From positions 19,116,392-19,180,391 of the forward strand of contig QCXZ01000003.1 of assembly GCA_025024175.1 (NCBI GenBank): a DNA stretch of 64,000 nucleotides, given 5' to 3'. The notes under the pieces were generated by a model, which had not been told where the DNA came from, did no database searches, and saw only the letters and a list, made by a program, of their open reading frames with translations. A program made the translations under genes and the position numbers. Positions 25,001 to 37,100 of the stretch are shown one piece after another; position 1 is the first letter of the stretch; every line of letters starts with the position of its first letter. Source of the stretch: Rhyzopertha dominica (Eukaryota; Arthropoda; Insecta; Coleoptera; Bostrichidae).

Positions 25001-28000
25001 TTGTTTCTACTACTTAAACATAACTTTCTGAAACCCTATTCTTATACTTACTATCATGTTAAAGTTGAAGTAGAATTTATTCAATTTGAATTGGCCTGAC
25101 TGCTGGCCGCGCTATTCAGAGGCCTTCAATCATTTTTTAACAAATATGATTAATTTAGTTCAGCCATTTTTCATCAAATGTGTTCTTTCTCACCAATGTC
25201 CAAATAAACGCAAACTAACAAAACAATTTAATAAAATTCACTTGTTCGATTCGCTGTCCTTGGTAATAAATTATTCATATCTGATACTACGAATATCGAT
25301 ACTCAGAAAACGATACGATATGTGTATCGATATACATTATTGCGATACGTATCGATACCAAATATCGATACATTTTGATGTATCGCGCAACACTAGCACC
25401 GTGCGTGGACTTGTTCGACACATGATGCCAGAGTCCGTTTTAGGTGAGAAGCATTCATTTAAATTTCTAATTTATATTTTGAACTTACTTGAGGACCAAA
25501 TTATTTTTGTCTTCCGTCATATATTGCCAAATTTCATTCTCTTTCTGGCTAACAACTATTTACCAGTATTTAAAATTCATGCAACTTCCCCATTTACTGA
25601 CATTGAAATTACTCGTAGGTTATTCTGCGATTTGCAGCATTTTCGCAGAATCAACGGTGCTCGTATGACATGTAACCGTAATTAGTAGCATGTTACAGGC
25701 ATATTATTTTCATCAGTGAAAAAACGACGAATACGTCAAATTTACATTAAATTATAAGAACTAATTCACACGATACCTTGTTACATTCGCGTTAGAACGC
25801 GTTTATGAACGCCTGTTATCAAAAGCATTTAAATTTGAGCGGAGTTTAAACAGCGTGTCCAGGAAATTAGTATTCAGCCTAGTTTGTCAGGATCGGCAGT
25901 AGAGTTCGTGCTAGATGAAAAGTTCCAGAAAATTGTTTTAGATGTATGTACATATTGAAAAACATAGAACCAGAGTAAAGCTCTAAGCATTATCATAACA
26001 GAGATGTTAGTTGTTACTATGTGTCATGCTTTGTTTAGTGTTCACTGTAAATATGTATAGGCTTGACAATTTTCTCAAATCTACGACTCGCGCGCCACCT
26101 ATTAGTTGTTTTGTAGGTTCTCGGGGACACGAAATCGTTGATTTACATAATTTTCATAAAAATATTATTATTACAAATTGAACATCTAAGGGTAGTAAAC
26201 TAGTGAAGAGCTACCGTGTGACCTGGAAATTGTAGATGGTAACAAAGATGGTAAAATCGATAGATCAGTGCTTAGAGAAACTCATGGTGATGCAAATACA
26301 AAAAAGAATGAAAATGTTTAATTATCTTTTGTTACAGTAATAAGTAGGATTGTTTGTGATACACAGTACCTCTAAAGTAGGACTGGAACTTACAAAGATT
26401 TGCATAATGTTTCCACACATGATTAAGTGTACCTCTTTTAATTGTGATTAAATGAATTTTTTTCATATCAGTACATATATGTACATCTTACGACGCACCA
26501 CTTTTATCTTTTGCATTTTTTATTCCTTTTCTCACGGATGATTAAGAAATGTGCATAAATGCATGTCAGGATTTTTTCTTTCACCGTTAGAGCAAAAAAC
26601 CACACTAAAAATTTTGATATGATCCTTTTTGCAGCCCTTAAAGCATTTTTTGTTAACTTAAGCTACTTACCAAGCCTATATTACTTTTTATATTGAAAAC
26701 AACATGCCTGCAGTTTTTCAAAACTATCTACGCAGACAGTGGGAACAGGTGTATTTACTTATAAAACGAATAATCTGAAACCTGCTCCTGTTTGGCTACT
26801 TGCTTTTGCACTACCGTTACCCAACACGCCCTATAATTTATCGAAATTAACAAGGCTAGTCGGCAAGACAGGTACATCCAAATTAAGATAAAAGGTCTAT
26901 ATACCTATAGGGTGTATAAGTTCCCTGCAAGTCAATAAAAGTCATGTGTGTTGCGCTAAATTCATGTTGTTTTTAGATTCATCGATGTCATTTTAAATAG
27001 TGCATTTTAAAATTAGACCGCACAATCTTAGTACTGTACACATAACACCGATTCCTTCATATTGCCATTTATAAATATGTATACGTATGCAATTTTCGTA
27101 GCGACTCTTCTCCCTCCAGACGTTTACTAAGTAATCTAGCCAGTGTCTCCATATAAAAACGTATGCTGCCACATTGGTTGGATGATCTTATATTCTAATT
27201 AATATATCACATCCTCTTTCTGCAACTGGAGCCTACATTCAGTCTACAGTTCTTTAGATAATAGCTTCTTTTCCTAATTTATGAATGACAAGCTTTGTCT
27301 TTTTTTGTTATTTGTCCATTTTTTCACACATTTCTTCTGCCAATAAGTTTTTCACTCGCTTCACCATTTTTGTTATCTCAGCTCTTTCTCACTAACGTGG
27401 GCAGCTATTTCATATATAAAACTTTCTTTTTCACCACTGAAGTTCACAAGTTAGCGTTCCACAAGTAAGAAGCCATAAGCGTGAGTTTGTTGGGGGTGAA
27501 AAAGCTTGTCTGCTAGTCTACGTTTACATAGGAATCTATTGAAGCCTCATTATCCTTCCAACTTAAATTTTACTGCACTCTTTCTGCCCTGTGTTCTTGT
27601 TTCGATGTCAACATATTATATAAGTACGGGACAAAAAGATGTCTTTACAACCGCAATTCTTATTTACGTTTGTTGCTTTATCATGATATACTTTGTTATT
27701 GTTTTCGTTTTCGTGCTGCAATTGAACAATAAATAGCTGTAAATTAACTTGCTAGTATGACATATCACCTTACACTGTTATGTACATTGTACATAATTCC
27801 TGACATTCTGTTTATGAGATGCACAAGGGATAGCTTAATATTAATTCCTTTGCTTTCGGCATCCATTCTACTGATGCAGGCATGGTTTGCTAATAATTTA
27901 GTGAGTAGTTAAGAATTATAGATAGTAGCATTCTGTATAAACACACAATTGTCATAGCTTATGTTTAATTTTTTTAATTCTAACACTAAGCCTGTTGATG

Positions 28001-31000
28001 TCAGAAGTTTAATTCTGAAAGTGTAATTGATATACNTAAGAGTGTACATTGAAGATGATATTAGTAATGATTATAGTACATCAAGTGCCGGAAACAGACG
28101 CCACCTTCCGGTGGTAACGCATTATACATTTGTAACAAGTAAGTCGTTGCGAATGCCGGTTAGGTTAGCAGTTGATTCCTTCGTTCTAAAGCTATGCAAG
28201 GAGGCCACCTTTGATGATTGGGAGCTCTGTGACCACTGTAAATTAGGAACCGGGGTACTGATGATTTTACTTCCACTGCAGTTGCAAAATATTTTGTTTA
28301 CTACAGCATGCTGCAGGCGTCGCATCCCATCCTGAAAATAAATACTAATGAACACAATATTAGAAATTACTGTTTTACAATTAATGCATAAATAAAAACC
28401 GTTCAAGAAGTATAGTTTTAAGCATATTAAACATTCCCAGCTGGCTGATTTTAAATCTTTATTTTAAGGTTTTGAACTGTATCTAAGGAGGTGCCCGAAA
28501 TTACCGTTAAGGAAAAAATAGTTAATGTGGAGAAAACAAATCAGTTTTTGCGTTAAACAAATTATTGTTTAGAAAAAGTTAATCGTCTTTTAATGGGAGC
28601 TTGTAAACTTTGCTGCAAGAAAGGTATCCTTTTCCCCATATATACAGAATAGAAGCAATTTATTTAAAGGTGTTGAACCTGGATTAAGGATGTTCAAATA
28701 AGGATTAAATCAAATTAAAATTTCTAAGTCTAATTTCGACATCCTTTATTAAAGAACAGTAGAGCGCTTTCGACCACTAAAAAGTGGTTATTCGCAGTGC
28801 AACATTGAAAATAGTTCAACAACAAATAAAGTGATACAAAATTTAGGCAGATGAGCTCATGAGGTTACTTTCGGGTTGATAGCCTAAAACAAAAATAGCC
28901 ATCGTTTATGTTCAAACTAGCTGATTTATAATTTTTGGGAGAAATTTTATGCAAAATTGTTCCTGATTATAAATTCAGTATTTTTTATAACGTAATAGAT
29001 TTTTTCAACAGTAGTTTAATATAAGGTTTATATTGTCAATATATATTGGAATATTATCTCACTGTTATGGTGTTCATAAAGATTTATTTCACTAAAAATA
29101 TGCTATTTAGATTCAATCTACATTGAAAAATGTTAAATAAAATTAAGCGGAAATATCAAAGATATGTCCGAGCTATTTGTTAATTTTTAAAGAATTGCTC
29201 GCAAATGTGGGCTATGAAAACCTGTATGAAGTTGATTGTTTAATTTATTTTCACGACATTCGTTTTCCAATCATTTGTACACGTTTGTCCAATAAACAAA
29301 ACAAACACTGTTTAGGATATTTCTTATGGAGTTTGATAAATGAAATTAGGTAACAGCTTGACAACCGCGAACAAACCTTCCAAAACCGATTAAGAGTATA
29401 ATATTTTCCGTATGTGGGTGTAAAATTTAAAAATAATTGTCTAAATAATTGACTCGTCAATAATTATTTTATGAAATTAAAATAATTATTGGACAAACGA
29501 ATCATGGCCCTTCTATATAGACCTTTCCCATATACTTCAGCTTAAAGAGGAAAATACAAAATCATGTGAGTTAATGAGACAAAACTATAATGTGCGATTA
29601 ATGCCCAGGGTAAGCTATGAAATTATCCGTACTCCAGAATTGTCAGAATGTCAAAATTAGGTAAACGTGTAAACCCATTGTACGCCCTAAAAATACATAT
29701 GAGATTTAAATTTCGATAGCTAATACTTTTAATTAATAAATGGTACGGTAGATGAAAATAAAGTCACAATCCAGACGGACCAGCTGTATATTGCAACCTA
29801 CTTTTACAAGTACGCGTACAGAATGTCCCCTAAAAGTTGTGCACGCAGGCACCGTTCACCCGCTTGAACATAAGTATTAAACAGAAACAGACTACACCTG
29901 GACCACGGATATCGGTGTCGTCCCAAATTATTCCCTGAACAGGCTTCTCTGGTATTTTTCTATTCCTAAGGGCCTCCAGTCATCACGGCGTTGACAAATT
30001 CGCAGGCAAATGCTCACATACAGATAAAAATTGGTGTGATGTGTCACACTGTCAGTGTAATTTTGTGAATGTAAAGTGTTTTAAAAAATCGTAAAATACC
30101 TATCAGCCAAACAGCAATACCACAACTAACTTCAGCGAACAGCTGATTCGATAAACAAGCGCCTACAAACATTCCTGAATTTCTAGCACACTGGCTTTGA
30201 ACCCAGATACAACACATGTGCGGCACTGTAATAAACACTAACAGGATATAATAACACGAGTTCAAGCATATTTAAAGCTGCTAAAACACAAACACATATG
30301 CCAAACGAAAGGAGGCCTGTCAGCTTAGGGCAGTTAGCCAACTCATTAGGTACGTCTTTATTGTATATTAAATAAATAAAATTAAATATTTGTACAGGGT
30401 TTCTATTCATGCATCCAAAGCGCTTATGGAAATTATTGACTAAATCAGTTCGCCGCTTCTCAGGAAGGTGAACAGAACAATTGCTTTGACATATACTTGT
30501 CATCTATCGAGTGTTGAATTATTTGATATATTTTAATGAGTTGGTATTTTTAACATCTTCTGTAGTGTTTTGTGCAATAATCAAATTTAAGGTTGGAGAA
30601 AGCTCACATATCGGAGCTGTAGGGTGACATGGTCTCGTATAACTTTTAGATTATGTACCGTATTTGTGAATTGCGAGGTTGTGGCTACAGTAAGCCTCTT
30701 CAATAATTACACTATGATGGACTGAAACAAGTTTTTAGCCTGCAGCAATGGTAAAATTTATAAACTAAGTGGTAGTAATGTTAACTGCTCTACACAAAGC
30801 TTTCACAGTGCAAATGTGTAGACTGTAGAGGTTGTCAGAAGCTTACTATACCAATAATTATTGCTATTTCTTGCCTTTGAAAGAAAAATACAACCGTAAA
30901 TTGTTGGAAAATTTTATCTGCAACCAAAATCTGCAATCTTCAATACTATCGTGCTCATTGATGTCGAGTGATCGCCGTGCTTAGTGTAGCTTGGCAGAGC

Positions 31001-31071
31001 TTATAAAAAGGCGGCACAAAGAATTCAGAAATCAACGCCGCCCGCGTAGCATGAATCATATATAGAAACCC

Positions 31072-31147
<76 letters not shown>

Positions 31148-34100
31148 ATTTACAAACCCATGCCCTGAGCGGGACTCAAACTCCAAGAACAGGAGCAGAT
31201 ACGCTACCCCATAGACCACCGAGGCCGGCAAAAAGAGGATACGCACCATCCTCACAGTATAACAATTGTCAAATTTTTACCTATCCCCTATCTCGTCTGA
31301 CCACTCGCAGCCCAAGTTCGCGCACATTTGTGAGGGTAATTGGCGATTCAAGCTAAACGATACTCATTCTAGCGGTAGAATAGTGAACTACTCAAAAACA
31401 GTCGCTGTTGATGGTTGCTGGGCACTTTATTGTTTTTGTGTACGCATCGTGATAAGTCTAATAATAAGAATAATAATAAGAATACGCATAACTCCACTTA
31501 AAAGGATAACCATCTTTGCCATCGCTCGTGCTACAAAAATAACTCGCTTAGAAGGATTGATAGGGGGATAGACAGAGGTTTCAAATACACCGGTAGATGG
31601 TGAGATATGATTTTTACATCTTTTGTTCTTTTTTATCATCTCATTCAGAGTGAAACACATAATAATTAGCGTTTAATAGGTATATTTGTAATACAAACTT
31701 TTTTACAATTAAGTACTGCTTCACAAGTTTTANGTGTTTTCGAATTTACCATNGTTTGAGTTTTGCTGAATTTGTTGTTTAACATTCAANTTGACAAAAT
31801 CTAAGGTCGCTTAGAACAGAAAACAAATAAATGTGCTTTAATAAGCATAANTTTTATATGGTAATTTTATACTATTATACTTATGGCGATAAACTGAATA
31901 GTTGATATTTGTAGTTTTATAACTTGAAATGGAAATAAAACCTAACGTTTATCTAGTAAAAAAGAAATTGTGTCACATTTTGCTTCATTTATTCGAAAAT
32001 TATACACTTAACACCTATCAATCGGCAATCAGTAAAAGTCTGAATTCGCCGGCAAAAACAGAGATTTGTTCGGTAACCTTAGTGTAATTATCCGCAAATA
32101 AGATATTTTGAAATAAAAATGCACCTGCCCTGGTCAATGCGTCGACAGGAACCTGCACTATGAATTTAATAATGACTAACAAATTAGATTATTCACAAAA
32201 ACTTCATTTTTCGCCATCTAAATAGAAAAACAAAAAATGGGAAAATTTTTCTGTTTTCACTGAAGAGTTTCATAGAAGTAGCAAGCATCAAGGTGCTGCT
32301 GAAGCCCTATTATTCTTGTATCAACCTTAGTATAACAAAGATGTTGATATTAAAGTGAACACTACTATTATAAGAACTGTTCCTGACCCATTTTCTTCCA
32401 ACACTAAAATCTCTCAGGTGTACAAAATTTTAACTGCCCTCATGTTTCTTTTCTAAAAAAAAGCAAATTACATATATTTATTTATTTATATATTTATTAC
32501 ATTAACTTTCCAACAGATTCACAGAATCCAAAAGCAGGAAAGCACTAGGTAGCGTATTTAGATGAAGTAATTAGGGTTGAGAGGAGTTGTAATTGAATAA
32601 GTTACATCTGAAATGTTATTTTTAACAGTTTAGCAATTATAGTTATGGTTCTTTCAAGATCTTTTTAAGAGATGTTAATGATAGTGAAAAAATATCGAGA
32701 TGAGTATAAGCCGAGTTATAACTGTAAATTACACGATATAACGGTGAATTTTGGCAGTGACTTGTCTTACAAGTGTAAACATGAAAAGTATTCTTAGTCC
32801 TAAGAGGGTTCGTGCGTCGTACATGGTTAACGGCTGACGACAGCACACGACGAGAACACAGCATGACAGCATATTTATATGCTGTGGCGAGACAGGAGAC
32901 AGCGCTGTCACTTTCAATTCACGATCCATATGAACGACTTGAATGATCCGAATCTACGCGATTGATTGAACGATTTGAAATGAATCGAATGTCCCAGCTC
33001 TAGTGACTGACGTTGGCATTAAGTAAAGGGGTTTCCATAACAGCGCGCTAGAAGCTGCATCGTTTTGGCATGTCGCTCCGAAAGTCACGTGTTCTAAAAA
33101 GCCTAATAGGCCGTTAAGGGGATATTCTTTGGTTAAGGGCAACCATATGTTTTAATGTCATTATAGCAAATAGCCTTATGATTGAAAAGTGTCACGCTAT
33201 GTATTTTTGTGAAGTTGGGAGTTCTTTTTGTCCCTTTTTAAAGATATTATTAGTGTTTTTAAACGAAAATGCCTGTTACGTGCCTTGTGCTCGGCTTGGG
33301 AGTCAGTCACAGAGGTGACGTATGGATCGCTGCAATTACGAGAGTAGAGGTGTGCAGTTCGTAAACCAACGAACGATGTGTACTATTCAGTTGCGTTACA
33401 TTGAACGATCTAGTTCGTCAGAATAAAATAAACCAGTTAATTTTGAACTATGCAAGACTTGTATGATACTAGACTGAAACAGATACGCAGTTCGGATTGA
33501 ACAATTGAGCAACCCCGAGCGACCTTTGGGAAGGAAGAACGACCGAATATGTATCTTTTCGTGAACGGACACTCGAACCACGATGTGCGGCCGGCTGAAT
33601 TACCTATGTCTTCGCAATGTCTAACGTACAATGGCGTCGCAGTCTCGCAGTCCCCGTTTCGCTGTTTAGCATTTTTATTTAACATTTTGTTGCAAACTAA
33701 AATGTTGGAATAAAGCAGTAATATACCAGATATGTAATTATTATATCAATACGTAAATATTATTGGTACTTTTGAAATGGCCTTAAGCATTTCAGTAATA
33801 GGTACCAGGAGAAGTTAAAGTAGATAGTACAATTAAATAATATACAAAAACAATATTAAATTTGATAAGCATTCGGGGACATAATAGGTTATTTTTATTT
33901 TTTTTTTCTATAAAATAGGTAATTCTCATTGCCATTTACAATTTAATATTTACGAATGCATAATTATTGGTGTGCCATTGATGACTGACAAACATAAAAG
34001 TCTCACTCGCATGCACAGCGGTTATCTATTTGTCTTTTACAGCAACTATTTTGATTGCAGTTGTATTTTTATGTATTAGTGAAGTTATTAATTATCATGT

Positions 34101-37100
34101 TATTTACAATGAATATATTTCATAACGCCAGTTTCATTAACAGTTAAAGTACCTATTACATTTCATATCTCAAATACACACGACATGTGTAGCTATCATA
34201 GAACTAAACGGCAATCAGCGGGTTGTATGTTATATGACACAAGTCCGCAAGTACATAATATGTACTAATATGTAATGTAATATGTATATGTTATATCAAC
34301 TGCAAGACTAGGAAGTACGATATGAGAAGCGTCCAGCGAATGCGAACTATAGTTCATTTTTAACGATAAAATTGAACTAATTCAGCATGAACTATTCACC
34401 AAATAGAACTAGAACGCCCATCTCTAATATGCCCTCAGCCAGGGTCACATAGTTTGGAGTGCCTAATAACTATTGTGTTCATTGATGCTGAGTGATCGCC
34501 GTGCTTATTGTAGCTTGGCAGCAGTTACAAAGTGGCGCCACAAAGAATTAAGAAATCAACGCTGAATCATTTATATAAACCCTGTATAATGCTCTTGAGA
34601 AGTCTGGCGAAGGTTCCGATAACCGATCAGGAAAGAGTCATTCGAGAGAACGCGTGACACGGATTCAGGCAGTCGTGGAAGACCTCAGGTGTTATGTCTA
34701 GTTAGGGTGACGTCATGCCGCCGTATTAAAACAGGGAAAACTGTAGGAACTTTATCTGCGTATTCTAACAAATGGGGTGAAACCGTGGACGACATGTGTT
34801 TCAACAGGCTAGTACACACACACACACATGAACCATTTAGTCCCAAAATTGGTTATCGGATAACGTGCGCATATTCTCGTTTTAGTGTTTTTCCCCCTCG
34901 ACTAATATGTTTGGATCTTAAAGCACCGCTATCGAAGTAGCATTTACTGAAACTGACGCTTTAAAGCGATGCGTGCGAGTGCTTCATCCCATGGATGGAG
35001 GCGATCAGTGCAGCTGAGGGAGGTGATGCCAAATAATTGCACTCTAGGCAGGTCACAGAACTGATACGCAAAAGGATTTTCTTTTCTTTCAAAAAAAGTT
35101 TAACTCGTCCGGATTTAAGCGGCGCATCCTGTATGTATTTATTTGTCAACATTTTCTCTTTTGCGTTAATTTGTATTGTTTGGTATGGAAATGTCTATTA
35201 GGTATCCCAAAATTAGCCTGCCAAACTTTAGTAGCAGATTCTATGGTTAAACATGTTAAAAATTTTAATAAACATATATCGAGAAATGCTTCCTAAGGGA
35301 GCTAGCGGCCCTTCGTTCACCCCAGAAGGGGGTTATTATTAAATATCTCCGAAATTAATGAAGGTAAAAAACGAAATTTTGGAAATGCACTAATAATTTT
35401 ATACTTAATAAAATGAGCTGGCGTAAATTAGAATATTTTGTTCAGGGGTAGGACAAATTGGGAGCGGAAGGTAAAAAATAACCAAACTTTTTGGTAGATA
35501 CATTTTAGGGTTTTGATGAAGAATTATGAAAATCTAATATTTTCTCCATAAAAAATGTCATTTTAAAACCAACGTTCGTTTCGATTCTTTTGTTGGGAGG
35601 CTTACCTGTATTTCAGTCATCCGAATAGTGTAGATAATAGGATTTGCTAGGCTCTTCAAAATAAGCAAAATATTCTTTACGAAAAAAATAGTGAAGAATA
35701 CATCGTTGTCTGTTTTGGAGACATAGTCTTTGAAAACCATAATTAGGGCTGCTGGTGTCCATCCTATTACGCATGATCCCAGTATGTAGAGGGTGGTCTT
35801 AACAGCACGAATGTTCCCTTCCACGTGCCTTTGATGTTGATTCTTTTCTCCAGATGTCTTACTCTTCAGTGGTTTCCATCGAGAACTCCCGTTACGTGAC
35901 AACTGAGNCCATATCTTTTGTTGTCTTTGGAGAATACATAGAATACGTGCGTAAAAGAAACACATGAACAAGAGAGGTACAAAGAAGAGGGAGGCAAACG
36001 TTATCCTGTTTTCCAACCATTCTAAATCTAATACATGTTCAAAGATGACACACACTAGAATGAGAGGTCCAATCCACAAAACGGTTATTACCAATATGAT
36101 CTTTTTGGTAGCTCGAGCTGAGTGGTATTGCAACGGTTTTAGTATACCGAGGTAATGGTATAGACTTAGTGTTAGGAGATGTAACACAGTCATAATGGCA
36201 CCACTTTGTCGGAGGCTATCTACAATTTGTCCCAGTATGGGATATTCTACTTCATAGACAACACGAAGGAAGCTGTTTATAAACAGGGATAACGTGTAGC
36301 CCAATGTAGTGCATACATCTGCCATTGCCAGACTCAAACTGAGTACCAAAATAGAAGATAATGGCCGTTGTATCCAGTGGATACAGCACAATATGGTAAG
36401 GTTTGCTAACATAACAAAGAAACTTAATAACATCTGCGGGGGTACAGTGTAATTGTAAAACATCTTCTGGAAGGTATTATCCTGAAACAGAAACGGGGGA
36501 AAGATTAGATAATGATCGAAACTGAAATTGTCGTTATTCAGCTTGTATTTAAAAAAGGATACAGGGTGCATGTTATGTACGGCGCCACCCAATATTAATG
36601 TAACAGAAATTAATGTAATGTTTTCTCTTCAACACAACAATACCTAATCGGAGGGGTTTTTTCTTACATATGATGAGATCAATCAACTATTTTTGTTAAC
36701 AAAAAATTCCGTATATATAATTACGAGTACATTCAAAAATGCTCGAACTACTAACTGAAATTGAATTTTTCATTAAATTTATATAACAAATACACTTTGA
36801 AATTATTTTTTTCTTTTTTTGACAACGCCAATTTACGCTGAATGATTCTGTTGAATTATGGGCGTGGTAGTATATACTGATCGCTTTTTTGGCCGTACTT
36901 TATTTTATTAATATTTTACTTTACAGCGATAAAAAAGCTTATGTTTAAAATCCAATAATTTAGTATAATAAACACAATATGTAACATTCAGTGCACCTAA
37001 CAATGCGGCTGCTCCAAATAAAATACAGTAACCAGCATTTTTAGCAAAATTGNGCTTTATGCATATATGCATATGTACTGCGTTTATGCGCATTTTTTGC

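Noticed and set aside
25086..25685. 199-codon ORF
   Set aside because: Long for chance, but it spans the CGATA repeats, is rich in Phe, Ile and Leu, has no recognisable domain or splice context, and so is not called.
28027..28335. 102-codon + strand ORF
   Set aside because: Antisense to the GPCR tail exon, which has the better splice signal and phase match.
30955..31255. Minus-strand ORFs of repeated Tyr-Ile
   Set aside because: They read through the (TA)n microsatellite and have no gene structure.
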